Below the pieces are notes generated by a model. The model searched no databases and was not told the origin of the DNA. It saw only the letters and a program-made list of their open reading frames with translations. The position numbers and the translations under genes were made by a program. A DNA stretch of 64,000 nt from DATBGO01 sp963785765 (GTDB lineage Bacteria > Actinomycetota > Actinomycetes > Streptosporangiales > Streptosporangiaceae): the NCBI GenBank assembly GCA_963785765.1, contig CAWAWM010000002.1, positions 1,054,001 through 1,118,000 of the forward strand, read 5' to 3'. Position 1 is the stretch's first letter, and every line of letters starts with the position of its first letter. This document shows, one piece after another, positions 42,443 to 51,769 of this stretch.

Positions 42443-44596
42443 ATGAGCCCCACCGCGGAGCAGCTCATCCGCGACTACCTCAACCGGGTGTCGGTCGCGG
42501 CCCGCACCAACCTGCACTCCGACGACCGGCGTGCCTTCCTCGCGCGGATGCGTTTTCTTATCGAACGGCACTGCGGGGCGCCGGGCACCGCGGACCCGGT
42601 CGAGGTGGCTGAGGTACTGGCCAAGCTGGGGGACCCGGAGAAGCTGGTCGAAGCCGAAGCAGCCAGGCTCAGGGCCGGAAGGAGGGGGCTCCGGGCGGGT
42701 ACCGGCGATGCGCAGCGGGCGGGTGGCGGCGATGCGCAGCGGGCGGATGGCGGCGATGCGCAGCGGGCGGATGGCGGCGATGCGGCTGGCCGCCGTGCCG
42801 ACCGGCCCGGTCCGCGGCTCGCCACCCCGCAAGGCACCCCGCAGCGCCGCCGCCGTACCCCTAGTCCCTGGCTGGTGTCGGGCACCGGCCTGAACTCTGC
42901 GCGGGGCGGGACCGCCGGTGCCAGCCGGGTTCCGGTGCCGCTGAACCCGGCTCTGGCGAGCCGGCGGCCCACCGGCGAGATCAAGGTGCAGAGCCGTCCG
43001 ATCACGTCGCGCTGGCGGCCAGGCGAGCCCCTTCAGCCCAGGCCGCCCAAGGAGCCCAAGGAGCCCAAGCCCCGGCGGTTCCGGGTCACGCGGGGCGGCA
43101 AGCGCGGGGACCAGGTCAACGCCGCAGACGGCCACGCAGCCGCGGTCCAGGCTGGCGGGAGTCCTGCCGTCCAGCAGGCCGAGACGGCACCGCGCGATCA
43201 AGGCCCGGCGGTCATCGGCCCGGTCGCGGCGCAAGGGCAGAATCGGGGCACCTCGGTGGCCGGCGATCGCGGGCGACGTTCCGGCCCGGGGGCGACGGAC
43301 AGCAAGCCAGCCTGGTTCCATCGGCCGGATTCCCTGCGCCGGCGCGGGCCTAAGCGGCTGGCCGGCGATGGTGACAGCAGGGCCGGGGCTGCCGGGGCTG
43401 CAGGCGCTGCCGGCGCGGTCGGATCTGCCGGGCCTGCGGAGACTGCAGGGGCTGTGGAGACTGCAGGGGCTGCTGGGGCTACCGGCTCTGTCGGCTCTGC
43501 CGCGCCTGTGGGGACTGCAGGGGCTGCCGAAGCCGCCGCATCGGACGCCGGGAGCTCGACGGCCAGGCTGCAGGCACCTGGCGAGGTCCGCGGCCCGGCT
43601 GCGAGCGCGGGCCCCGTTGGGCAGGCCGGGCTGGCCCCGGGGCCCAACTCTGACCGCCTCCGCGAGCCGGGCGCGCCCGGAGTGCCCAGCGCGGCCACCG
43701 GGCTCAGGCAGCGGCCTGAGTCCGGTGAGCCCTGGGGCCTGCCGGAGCCCGGAGAGCCTTCCGGGTCCAGCGCGGAGTCTGGCCGCGAGGGCGCTGGGTC
43801 CAGCGCGGGGGCCGGGTCTGCGAGCCTGGCTGAGCCCGGTGAGCGGCTCGGGTTCAGTGCGGGGGCCGGGTCTGCGAGCCTGTCTCAGCCCGGTGAGCGG
43901 CTTGGGTCCAGCGACGGTTCCGGCCCGCCTGAGCCCGGCGCCTCATCCGGGTCCAGCGACCCGTCCGGGACTGGCGGATCCGGGACTGGCGGGTCAGAGA
44001 CTGGCGGGTCCGGGACTGGCGAGCGGACTGGGTCCGGCCATCAGGCCGGTCCCGTCGCCGGGCCCGAGCGGGATCTCGGCTGGATCCCCGGCCTGGGGTC
44101 GGCATCGCCGGCCTCCGGGCCGCAGCCGACCGACCTGAAGCCGGTCCGTTCCGCACTGGGACCGCAGCTCGCCGCGGCACTCACGCGCGTCGGGCAGGCG
44201 ACAGCGGACCTATGGCGCGGTCACCCGATGGAAGGCACCGCGGTGGCGCTGCTGGTGCTGGCCGGCCTGGTCTACCCGTTCCCGATCTGGCTGGTCGGCT
44301 TCGCGCTCTGGACGGTCGGCATCCTGCTGACGCTGGCCTCGAAAATCTGGGACAACGTGGACAAAGCGGCTGGGCTGGCCGCGCCCGTGCTCATTGCCGT
44401 CGTCGGCACCCTGGTCGCGCTGGCGATAGGCGGCACGCACGACTCGGCCATCGCGTACGCGCACGAGGTGGGGGCGACCGGACCGGCGGTTCTCCGGGCC
44501 ACGGTCGTGCTCGGCGGCATCTACCTGGCCTGGCGAGCCCGCCGCGGGCCGAGGTCCCCCAATGTGCCGCCGTGGAACCGGCCGCATCACATCTAG
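42443..44596 (+). CDS. HAAS-like domain, 430-residue low-complexity linker and four-helix membrane domain
   Basis: About 717 residues from ATG 42443, preceded by AAAGAGGG. Residues 1-75 resemble the HAAS/permease-prefix helical domain (TAEQLIRDYLNRVSVAARTN, EVAEVLAKLGDPEKLVEAEA). Then comes a long disordered stretch made of Gly/Ala/Pro/Ser repeats: (GDAQRADG)n near 85-105, (AGAAGAAGA)n, and EPGE/SGSSAGAG-type units. The final 130 residues hold four hydrophobic segments (AVALLVLAGLVYPFPIWLVG, FALWTVGILLTLASKIW, VLIAVVGTLVALAIG and AVLRATVVLGGIYLAW). Function unknown; HAAS domains often sit beside membrane parts and sense or gate them. Confidence 0.6.
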   Translation: MSPTAEQLIRDYLNRVSVAARTNLHSDDRRAFLARMRFLIERHCGAPGTADPVEVAEVLAKLGDPEKLVEAEAARLRAGRRGLRAGTGDAQRAGGGDAQRADGGDAQRADGGDAAGRRADRPGPRLATPQGTPQRRRRTPSPWLVSGTGLNSARGGTAGASRVPVPLNPALASRRPTGEIKVQSRPITSRWRPGEPLQPRPPKEPKEPKPRRFRVTRGGKRGDQVNAADGHAAAVQAGGSPAVQQAETAPRDQGPAVIGPVAAQGQNRGTSVAGDRGRRSGPGATDSKPAWFHRPDSLRRRGPKRLAGDGDSRAGAAGAAGAAGAVGSAGPAETAGAVETAGAAGATGSVGSAAPVGTAGAAEAAASDAGSSTARLQAPGEVRGPAASAGPVGQAGLAPGPNSDRLREPGAPGVPSAATGLRQRPESGEPWGLPEPGEPSGSSAESGREGAGSSAGAGSASLAEPGERLGFSAGAGSASLSQPGERLGSSDGSGPPEPGASSGSSDPSGTGGSGTGGSETGGSGTGERTGSGHQAGPVAGPERDLGWIPGLGSASPASGPQPTDLKPVRSALGPQLAAALTRVGQATADLWRGHPMEGTAVALLVLAGLVYPFPIWLVGFALWTVGILLTLASKIWDNVDKAAGLAAPVLIAVVGTLVALAIGGTHDSAIAYAHEVGATGPAVLRATVVLGGIYLAWRARRGPRSPNVPPWNRPHHI

Positions 44597-44941
44597 TATT
44601 TGCGCCGGCTACGAGTGGTTGCGCGTGGTCACAGCCGGGTATCAGGTGGATACGAACTTGTCATCGCGAGCAGACCTGCCCGCGGCGGCAGAGGCAGTCT
44701 CCTGGCCTCGCACGAGATCCCGTCCCAGCACCATCCGACGTGTGAGGCCGTGGATGACGTGGTCCCGGTCATTGGCCGGGGCCACGTCGCTGTCCCCGGC
44801 GAGAGGGCCTGGCGCGTTCGGTTAACCCCGGTCAGGCCCCGGCCCGGTCAGGAGCCCCCATAATGAGCGTGGGACCCGATAGCCTGGTCTCGCGCCCTTA
44901 GTGACGTATCCGATGGCTTCTCCTCGCGTAAGGTCCCGCTC
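44597..44941. other. Gene-free spacer before the second cold-shock gene
   Basis: 345 bases. No frame looks coding. The last 60 bases (ACGTATCCGATGGC and following) may hold the promoter and leader of the cold-shock-like gene, but no clear box pair is seen. Confidence 0.3.
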
Positions 44942-45325
44942 GTGCCCACTGGCAAGGTTAAGTGGTATGACGCCGACAAGGGTTTCGGCTTCCTCACCCG
45001 TGATGACGGCGGTGAGGTCTTTGTGCATTCAACCGCGCTGGAGCCCGCCGGGAGCGTGCTGCGTCCCGGCCAGCGCGTCGAGTTTGGCGTCGCCGAAGGC
45101 CGTCGGGGTACCCAGGCCCTCCAGGTGCGCGCCCTCGAGCCGCCGCCCACCGTCGCGAAGTCGAGCCGGAAGAGCCCTGACGAGATGACCGTGATCGTCG
45201 AGGACCTGATCAAGCTGCTGGACGGGGTGTCGAACACCTACCGGCGCGGCAAGCACCCGGACAGCCGCGACTCAAAGAAGATCGCCGCCGTGCTCCGGGC
45301 CGTCGCCGCCGACCTCGAGGCGTAA
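44942..45325 (+). CDS. Cold-shock domain protein with C-terminal helical extension
   Basis: A 127-residue actinobacterial long Csp. An N-terminal OB fold with KGFGFL and VFVHSTAL motifs (TGKVKWYDADKG at the start) is followed by about 60 residues (SPDEMTVIVEDLIKLLDGVS and onward) that form a conserved helical extension found in this subclass. GTG 44942 follows AAGG. Nucleic-acid binding. Typical of the actinobacterial block with DUF3027. Confidence 0.9.
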   Translation: MPTGKVKWYDADKGFGFLTRDDGGEVFVHSTALEPAGSVLRPGQRVEFGVAEGRRGTQALQVRALEPPPTVAKSSRKSPDEMTVIVEDLIKLLDGVSNTYRRGKHPDSRDSKKIAAVLRAVAADLEA

Positions 45326-45436
45326 CCGGAAGCCGCCGCACGCTGGCCATCAGGCGGCCGTGCGGCAGCGCAAGCGCACTCGGAAGCCGCACCGGCACGC
45401 CCAGCCCGGCCCCGGCGGGCCTCCTGAGCGTGGACG

Positions 45437-47181
45437 TCAGTGAGCGCTGGCAACCACCCGGCGAGCTTCAAGGATCCGCCTGCGGCGGCCGGCCACCATC
45501 AGCGCCAGCGCAACCGCGAGCCCGGCGGCCGCCACGCTGAGGCCAGCGACGCCGCTCGAGGTGAGGGACAAGGCCACCCCGGCCAGGCCGCCGACCACCC
45601 AGGAGAGCTGGTTCAGGGTCTCGGAGACGGCGAACGTGGACGACCGGATCTCCTCCCCGGTCTCATGCTGGACGGTCGCGTCCAGCGCCAGCTTGACCAG
45701 GGCCTGCGCGGTCGCTGCGACGAACGCCACCACCAGTGCTGCCCAGAGCCCGAAGAACCAGGCGCAAGTCGCCGTGACCACCGTGGCCACGGCCAGCATG
45801 CCGAACATGATCAGGTGTGGCCTCCGGGACCGCAGCTTCGAGCCGATCGCGGTGCCGATGAACCCGCCTGCCGCGACCGCTGCGCCGAGGGCGGCCAGCG
45901 CGAAATTGTGGGACAGGCCCTTGAAGTGATATTCGCGCAGCAGGAAGGCCAGGAAAAAGAGCATGAATCCGGAGAAGGCGCGCAACGTCGCGTTGCCGCG
46001 CATCGCCTCGCCCACCACCGGGCCGACGCTGCGGAGCGTCTGCAGGCCGCCGCTACGCTGACGGGCTCGCAGCGGCTGGGTGGGCGCGGGCTCGCCGGGC
46101 CGTCCGGGCTGGCGGGGCTGTCCGGGCTGTCTGGGCTGGCCGGGTGGGCGGGGCTGTCCGGGCTCGCGGGGCCGTCCGGGCGCGCCGGCTCGCGCGGGAT
46201 CCCCGGCATAGCCGGGCTGCGTGGGATCCCCGGCATAGCCAGGTTGCTGGGGAGTGCCGGATAGCCGGGTTGCGTGGGATGCCCGGGATGGCCAGGTTGC
46301 TGGGGAGCGCCGCGATAGCCTGCGGATGCGGGAGCGGCGGGATAGTCTGCGGACGCCGGAGGGCCGGGATAGCCGGCGGGTGCGGGAGCGCCGGGATAGC
46401 CGGCGGACGCCGGAGCGCCGGGCGGATCGGGGGCGTCGACCGTCTCGGGCAGCCTGAGACCGAGAACCGTGCCGGCTATGTAGACCAGGGCGCCGATGCG
46501 CAGCACCCAGGCGGCGCCCCCCAGGTACTGGATGCCCCCGGCCAGCACTACGCCCAGGGTCGAGGCGATGAGCGCGATCAGCGACGAGCGCGCATTGGCC
46601 GACACCAGCGTCATCTCGGCCGGCAGCAGCCGTGGCGTCACCGCGCTCCGCGTGACCCCGTACGCCTTCTGCAGGATCAGCACGCCGAACGCAGCCGGGA
46701 AGAGCGTCAGCGGATCGTGCAGCGCAGCGGACATCCCCCAGCACAGCAGGCCCCGGGCGAGCAGCGTGCCCGACATGATGAAGCGGCGCCCCTGCTGGAC
46801 CCGGTCCAGCATCGGCCCGATGAACGGGGCGAGCACCACGAACGGAGCCATGGTGACGAGCAGGTAGAGGATGACCTGACTGCGCGCCTGGTCGAGCGAG
46901 GTGTTGAAGAACAGCGTCCCGGCCAGCGCCACGATGACGAACGCGTCACCGACGTTGCCCGCCGCGGTCAGCTCGATCAGGTTCGCGAGCCCGGTGCGGC
47001 CCGCGCCGGAGGCGCCGGTCATCCGGTGGAAGACCCGCCCTGCGCCGCTCGCCGCGCTGGCGCTGGCGCGAGCGGTCCCGGTGGCAGCGGTGGCGCTCGC
47101 CCGCGCGGCCGTCTGCGAAGCGGCGAACACCTTGCGAGAAGCCCGCCTGGCCTTCTCGGTCCGCGTGCCCGTCTCGCTCAT
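45437..47181 (-). pseudogene. MFS transporter split by a frameshift inside a Pro/Gly-rich repeat
   Basis: ATG 47181 starts a Major Facilitator protein. The first six membrane segments (for example LIELTAAGNVGDAFVIVALA) end at about 46440. A repeat region of about 130 codons (GAPASAGYP, QQPGHPGHP, SPDSP units) follows, then the last six segments (AFSGFMLFFLAFLLREYHF onward) lie in another frame, ending at 45437. Comparing repeat units shows one base missing at about 46255-46262. Both frames stay open across the repeat, so a shifted product would still be long. Otherwise it would be a 12-helix exporter with an unusually long central loop. Divergent from the DUF3027 gene. Confidence 0.75.
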
Positions 47182-47289
47182 GACACCAGTATTCTGCCTC
47201 GGCGCGTTTCCCACGACCCGACGGCGCGTCCGGACTCCAGTCCGGCCGTCACGGCTCGGGCACGCACTCTGATGAGGAACAATTGCAAC

Positions 47290-48180
47290 GTGAGCCCGCT
47301 TCGAACACGCACCTGGGACGTCGATCAAGCCTGCGCCGAGGCAGTCGGTCTGGCCCGCTCGGCCGCCGCGGAGATGGTCGGCCCTGAGCAGGTCGGCGAG
47401 CATCTCGGTGTCCTGGCCGAGGGCGACCGGGTGGTGACGCACCTGTTCGACTGCCTGGACCCCGCCTACACCGGCTGGCGCTGGGCGGTGACGGTCGCGC
47501 GCGCCTCCCGGGCCAAGCTGGTGACGGTGAGCGAATGCCTGCTGCTGCCTGGCCCGCAGTCGCTGCTCGCGCCCGACTGGGTGCCGTGGCAGGACCGGGT
47601 CCTGCCCGGTGACCTGGGCGTCGGGGATCTCATGCCGGCCAGGTCCGACGATGAGCGACTGGTGCCCGCCGCGGTGCTTGAGGGCGACGACGGCATCCTG
47701 GACTGGGACGACAGCGCTGACTGGGAGAGCTGGAACGAACGGCTGGCCGCAGTCGGGCTGCCCGAGGCGGCCACGCCGGGGGCACAGGCCACCAGGGAAC
47801 CGGATGCCGCGCCGGGTAGATCGCGCGTGCTGTCGGCCATCGGCCGCGATGCGACCGCGCTGCGCTGGTACTCAAGCGAGCACGGACCCGGGACCCCGCT
47901 CGCCCGCGCGGCGCCCGGCCCGTGCGAGACCTGCGGCTTCCTGGTGCGGCTGGCCGGCCCGCTCGGGCGCGTCTTCGGCGTCTGCGCCAACGAGTACGCC
48001 CCTGACGACGGCGCGGTCGTGTCGCTGGATCACGGCTGTGGCGCGCACTCGGGGGCGGCTAGCCCGGTGGGCGCTTTCGGCCAGATCGCCCCGGTGGTCG
48101 ATGAGCTTGGCTATGACCTGGTGCAGGGCGCTGGCGTCGCTGTAGATGAGACGGTTTTCGAGTCACTGGATCACAGCTAA
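47290..48180 (+). CDS. DUF3027-family protein
   Basis: A 296-residue protein conserved in actinobacteria. Landmarks: GEHLGVLAEGDRVVTHLFDC then PAYTGWRWAVTVARASRAK, EWVPW-like DWVPWQDRV, and a C-terminal C-x2-C (GPCETCGFLVRLAGPLGRVF with CANEYAP) that may bind zinc. Role unknown. GTG 47290 has GAGGA about 10 bases upstream; ATG 47272 lacks one. The frame is open far upstream, but that part is antisense to the MFS gene. Overlaps the end of the convergent DUF2530 gene by 4 bases. Confidence 0.85.
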   Translation: MSPLRTRTWDVDQACAEAVGLARSAAAEMVGPEQVGEHLGVLAEGDRVVTHLFDCLDPAYTGWRWAVTVARASRAKLVTVSECLLLPGPQSLLAPDWVPWQDRVLPGDLGVGDLMPARSDDERLVPAAVLEGDDGILDWDDSADWESWNERLAAVGLPEAATPGAQATREPDAAPGRSRVLSAIGRDATALRWYSSEHGPGTPLARAAPGPCETCGFLVRLAGPLGRVFGVCANEYAPDDGAVVSLDHGCGAHSGAASPVGAFGQIAPVVDELGYDLVQGAGVAVDETVFESLDHS

Positions 48181-48545
48181 GCCTGGCCGGCCTGATCAGG
48201 CCCGGGTCCTTCCGCGGTAGCTCCCGGGTGCTGCGCTGCGGTTCCCGCGCTCTGCGCGGTAGCTCCCGGGTGCTGCGCTGCTGCCTGCGCCTCGGCGCGG
48301 CGCTTGGCGACCCGGGCGCGCGAGCGCTGCAGCCTGGGCACGTACCAGATCCCGAACAGCCCCGTGGCGGTCCCGAACGCGCAAGTCCAGATCCACCAGC
48401 GGCTGCCCGGGGGCAGCTCGGACCACAGGGCGAGCAGGATCACGAGCGCGATCGCCCAGCCGGCCGTGATGACCGCGGTGACGAGCTGGTCGTTGGCCTC
48501 CAGCGGCGGCGGGGCCGGGCGGCGGATGCTGCTCACCTCAACCAC
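48177..48545 (-). CDS. DUF2530-family two-helix membrane protein
   Basis: A 122-residue protein. Two membrane segments, LVTAVITAGWAIALVILLAL and WWIWTCAFGTATGLFGIWYV, are separated by a short loop with P-P-G-S, the DUF2530 pattern. A basic stretch (RLQRSRARVAKRRAE) is followed by a repetitive Ala/Gly/Thr tail (AQHPGATAQSAGTAAQHPGA). Function unknown. Its linkage to DUF3027 is characteristic of actinobacteria. Confidence 0.85.
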   Translation of the reverse strand: MVEVSSIRRPAPPPLEANDQLVTAVITAGWAIALVILLALWSELPPGSRWWIWTCAFGTATGLFGIWYVPRLQRSRARVAKRRAEAQAAAQHPGATAQSAGTAAQHPGATAEGPGPDQAGQA

Positions 48546-48682
48546 CGTAGCTGGCCGGGCCGCGCATGGTGTACTTGGAGCGGGTCCGCGAAGCCCGCGG
48601 TCCCGTTCGCCTCGCTAATGGTTTGCCGGAATCCCGAGACTCCGACTACTGTTAGCAAGAGTAATGACTCAGGCTAAAGAAC

Positions 48683-49132
48683 ATGACGATACCCCAGCCC
48701 AGGTCGGATGCCGGCCTGGCTACGGCGCTTCGGATCTCGGTCAGTCGGCTGGCTCGCCGGCTCCGCGCCGAGCGCATCGCGCTCGGGCTGCAGCCCGATC
48801 TTTCCGACACGCAGCTGGGCGCCTTGGCCACGCTGGTGAACCACGGACCGATGACGCCGGGCGAGCTCGCCGAGCACGAGAAGGTACAGCCGCCCTCCAT
48901 GACCAGGGTCATCGCCGTCCTGGAAGACCGCAGCCTGGTCATCAGGGCACCGCACTCAACCGACCGGCGCCAAGTGGTCCTCACCGTGACGGACGGCGGC
49001 CGGGACCTGGTGTACCAGGCCCGGAGGCTCAGGGAAGCGTGGCTAGCCCGGCGGCTCAGGGAACTGACCCCGCAGGAGCGGGCGACGCTGCGCGCAGCGG
49101 CTCCGATTCTGGAGAAGCTCAGCCAGTCCTGA
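48683..49132 (+). CDS. MarR-family transcriptional regulator
   Basis: A 149-residue winged-helix regulator. Recognition helix region MTPGELAEHEKVQPPSMTRV, wing DRRQVVLTVTDGG with the typical D-R-R, and an outer dimerisation helix (LREAWLARRLRELTPQERAT). Its stop (TGA 49130-49132) overlaps the putative CTG start of the following MFS gene, implying translational coupling. It probably represses this pair in response to a small molecule exported by the transporter. Confidence 0.92.
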   Translation: MTIPQPRSDAGLATALRISVSRLARRLRAERIALGLQPDLSDTQLGALATLVNHGPMTPGELAEHEKVQPPSMTRVIAVLEDRSLVIRAPHSTDRRQVVLTVTDGGRDLVYQARRLREAWLARRLRELTPQERATLRAAAPILEKLSQS

Positions 49133-50385
49133 CCGGCCACCGCACCTTCCAGTCCCTGCACACCCGCAATTACCGGCTCTTCGCGACCGGGCAGGTCATC
49201 TCCAACACCGGCACCTGGATGCAGCGCGTCGCCCAGGACTGGCTGGTGCTGGAACTGACGCATAACAGCGGCGCCGCGCTCGGGATCACCACCGGCCTGC
49301 AGTTCCTGCCGCTGCTCCTGTTCAGCCTATGGGGCGGTGCCATCGCCGACCGGTACTCCAGGCGCATGCTGCTGATGATCACCCAGGCGCTGATGGGCGG
49401 CCTGGCGCTCCTGCTCGGCGTGCTCGCGCTGACCGGCAACGTCCAGATCTGGCAGGTGTATATCCTCGCCTTCGCGCTCGGCCTGATCACCGTCGTGGAC
49501 AATCCGACCAGGCAGACGTTCGTCGCGGAGATGGTCGGCCGCGGCGGGATGGCCAACGCCATCGCGCTCAACAGTGCGGTCTTCAACCTGGCCAGGATCG
49601 CCGGGCCGGCCGTGGCCGGACTGGTGATCGCCGCGCTCGGCACCCCGGCCGCGTTCCTGGTGAACGCGGCGTCCTACGGCGCGGTGCTGGTCAGCCTGAA
49701 GCTGATGCGGCCAGCGGACCTGAACCCCGCTGAGCGGGTGCACCGGGCCAAGGGCCAGCTGCGCGAGGCGATGAGCTACGTGCGGGCCCGCCCGGACCTG
49801 CTGATGCTGCTGGTGCTGATCTTCTTCGTGGCCACGTTCGGCATGAATTTCCAGGTCACTACCGCGCTGATGTCCCGCCAGGTGTTCCACACCGGAGCGG
49901 GCGCCTTCGGTATCGCCTCGGCCGTGTTCGCCGTCGGCGCGCTCGGCGGCGCGCTGCTCGCGGCCCGCCGCAGCCGGCCGAGCATGAGCCTGCTGATGCT
50001 GACCGCGTTCAGTTTCGGAGTGCTCGAGGTGCTCACCGGGCTGATGCCGGACTTCTTCTCGTTCCTCGTCCTGCTGCTGCCGACCGGCCTGGTCATCCTG
50101 ACCTTCACCACGGCGGCGAACTCCGCGACCCAGCTAGCCACCAGCCCGGAGATGCGGGGCCGGGTGATGGGCCTGTACTTGCTGGTCTTCCTGGGCGGCG
50201 CGCCGCTGGGGTCGCCGCTGGCGGGCTGGGTGGCCGAGGAGTTCGGCCCGCGGATGAGCATGATCGCCGGCGGCGTGATCTCCGCGGCGGCCGCCGCCGC
50301 CGTCGCGCTCCTGTTGGCCCGCAGCCACGGCGTCCGGGCCCGCACCTACCTTCGCCCGGCGGCCCTGGCCCGCATCGTGGCCTGA
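49129..50385 (+). CDS. EntS-like MFS exporter with a probable CTG start
   Basis: About 418 residues with 12 hydrophobic segments, in the enterobactin-exporter-like MFS group: NYRLFATGQVISNTGTWMQR at the N terminus, GGAIADRYSRRMLLM (motif A) and TRQTFVAEMVGR. No ATG, GTG or TTG lies where the family starts. CTG 49129 overlaps the marR stop (CTGA) and has GGAGAAG 11 bases upstream. GTG 49039, inside marR, is the nearest ordinary start and would add a 30-residue unlikely leader. Exports siderophore- or drug-like compounds by family; the substrate is unknown. Confidence 0.8.
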   Translation: MTGHRTFQSLHTRNYRLFATGQVISNTGTWMQRVAQDWLVLELTHNSGAALGITTGLQFLPLLLFSLWGGAIADRYSRRMLLMITQALMGGLALLLGVLALTGNVQIWQVYILAFALGLITVVDNPTRQTFVAEMVGRGGMANAIALNSAVFNLARIAGPAVAGLVIAALGTPAAFLVNAASYGAVLVSLKLMRPADLNPAERVHRAKGQLREAMSYVRARPDLLMLLVLIFFVATFGMNFQVTTALMSRQVFHTGAGAFGIASAVFAVGALGGALLAARRSRPSMSLLMLTAFSFGVLEVLTGLMPDFFSFLVLLLPTGLVILTFTTAANSATQLATSPEMRGRVMGLYLLVFLGGAPLGSPLAGWVAEEFGPRMSMIAGGVISAAAAAAVALLLARSHGVRARTYLRPAALARIVA

Positions 50386-50483
50386 GCGGCCAGGGACCCG
50401 TGGGCGCCGGTTGTGGTCGGCCCGCGGGTCCGATGACCGGCCAGCAGTGCTCCGGCGGCGGCGTTCCTGCTACGAATGAAGCC

Positions 50484-51038
50484 ATGCGGCTGTTCATCGC
50501 GATCACGCCTCCGGAGGCGGTGCTGGACGAGCTCGAAGGCCGCCTGGCGCCGCTGCGCCCGGCCTGGCCCGGACTGCGCTGGGCGAGCCGGGAGACGTGG
50601 CACATCACGCTGGCGTTTCTGGGGGAGGTCAGCGAGACGACGGTCGCCGCACTGGAGCCGAGGTTGCGGCGGGCCGCGCAACGGTACCCAGGCCAGGCCC
50701 TCTCGCTGGCGGGTGCCGGGGCCTTCCCCAGGCGGGCCCGGGCGCAGGTGCTCTGGGCTGGTATCCGGGCCAATCAGGGCAGCCTGTCCAAGCTGGCCGC
50801 GTCGGTGGCCGCGGGCGCCCGCCGGGCGGGCGCGCCGCCGCCGGATGAGGGCAGGCGCTTCAGCCCGCACCTGACGCTGGCTCGCAGCAAGGTCCCGGCC
50901 GATGTGCGTCTGCTGGTCGCCGCGCTGGATGACTTCGCGGGCACCGAATGGACGGCCTCGCACATCCATCTCATCCACAGCCGCCTGCATGATCGGCCCC
51001 GCTATCTGACCACGGCTAGCTGGCCGCTGCGGTCCTAG
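50484..51038 (+). CDS. thpR: RNA 2',3'-cyclic phosphodiesterase (2'-5' RNA ligase family)
   Basis: A 184-residue 2H-family protein with two H-x-T-x motifs: HITLAFLG near 38 and HLTLARSK near 132. MRLFIAITPPE is the usual N terminus. These enzymes hydrolyse 2',3'-cyclic phosphate ends of RNA to 2'-phosphate; ligase activity is a side reaction. ATG 50484 is 98 bases after the MFS stop on the same strand. Confidence 0.92.
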   Translation: MRLFIAITPPEAVLDELEGRLAPLRPAWPGLRWASRETWHITLAFLGEVSETTVAALEPRLRRAAQRYPGQALSLAGAGAFPRRARAQVLWAGIRANQGSLSKLAASVAAGARRAGAPPPDEGRRFSPHLTLARSKVPADVRLLVAALDDFAGTEWTASHIHLIHSRLHDRPRYLTTASWPLRS

Positions 51039-51064
51039 CGCGCCCCGCCGGCCCGTGTCCGGCG

Positions 51065-51574
51065 TTAGTCGCCGGTCGCGCCGTCGATCCGCTCACGCAG
51101 CAGGTCGGCATGGCCGTTATGCCGGGCGTATTCCTCGATCATGTGCACCATGATCCAGCGCAGGGTGGCCGTGCCTGACCGGGTTGGCTTAGCGGCCAGA
51201 ACGTCCAGCGACGGCGCAGCAGCCACCGCCTTGCGGGCCAGCTCGCACTCGGTCTGCCAGTCGGCGAAGCTCGCCGCCACGTCAGCGGTCACGGCGCCGG
51301 TGAACTCGGCGTCCTCGTCCTCCGGTGTCACGTACAGATCGGGCACGTCCTCGCCGCCCAGCACCTGCCGGAACCAGCCCCGTTCGGTCTCGGCCAGGTG
51401 CCGGACCAAGCCGAGCAGAGACAGATTCGATGGCGGCGCCGACTGCTCGCGCAGCTGCTCGGGGGTCAGGCCCTCGCACTTCCAGGCCAGCGTGGCCCGG
51501 TGGAAGTCCAGCCAGCTCTCCAGCATCTCTCGCTCGCCCGCCGTCATGGGCGGGTCAGTCCGCTCAACACTCAT
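51065..51574 (-). CDS. DinB-family protein (DUF664)
   Basis: 169 residues from ATG 51574 (MSVERTDPPMT); the frame is open to 51628. A four-helix-bundle metal-binding fold: the histidines in NLSLLGLVRHLAETERGWF and TLRWIMVHMIEEYARHNGHA form the usual three-His site. Such proteins include mycothiol- or bacillithiol-dependent transferases; the actinobacterial DUF664 branch is uncharacterised. Convergent with thpR. Confidence 0.9.
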   Translation of the reverse strand: MSVERTDPPMTAGEREMLESWLDFHRATLAWKCEGLTPEQLREQSAPPSNLSLLGLVRHLAETERGWFRQVLGGEDVPDLYVTPEDEDAEFTGAVTADVAASFADWQTECELARKAVAAAPSLDVLAAKPTRSGTATLRWIMVHMIEEYARHNGHADLLRERIDGATGD

Positions 51575-51642
51575 GCGGGGGAGCTTACGGCCAGCCACCG
51601 GCCGGACAGAAACGGTTATTCCGGGCACCCCGTCCGGAGGTC

Positions 51643-51699
51643 AACAGCAGCAATGTGCCAGCGCCGCGGTTACCGAACAGCAGCAACGTGCCAGCGCCG
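51643..51699. repeat. 24-bp direct repeat between serC and the dinB-like gene
   Basis: Two copies (51643-51666 and 51676-51699) beginning AACAGCAGCAA, differing at one base. The spacer is nine bases. Purpose unknown. Confidence 0.7.
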
Positions 51700-51769
51700 T
51701 GCCTCTTTCCGCGGCGCAGTGCCATCACTGTTGTTGCCCGGGGTGGTCGGCGGCTGGCTCGGCTGGCGG

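Noticed and set aside
46144..47289. Long upstream extension of the DUF3027 gene
   Set aside because: It is antisense to the MFS gene and its repeats; the ribosome site supports GTG 47290.
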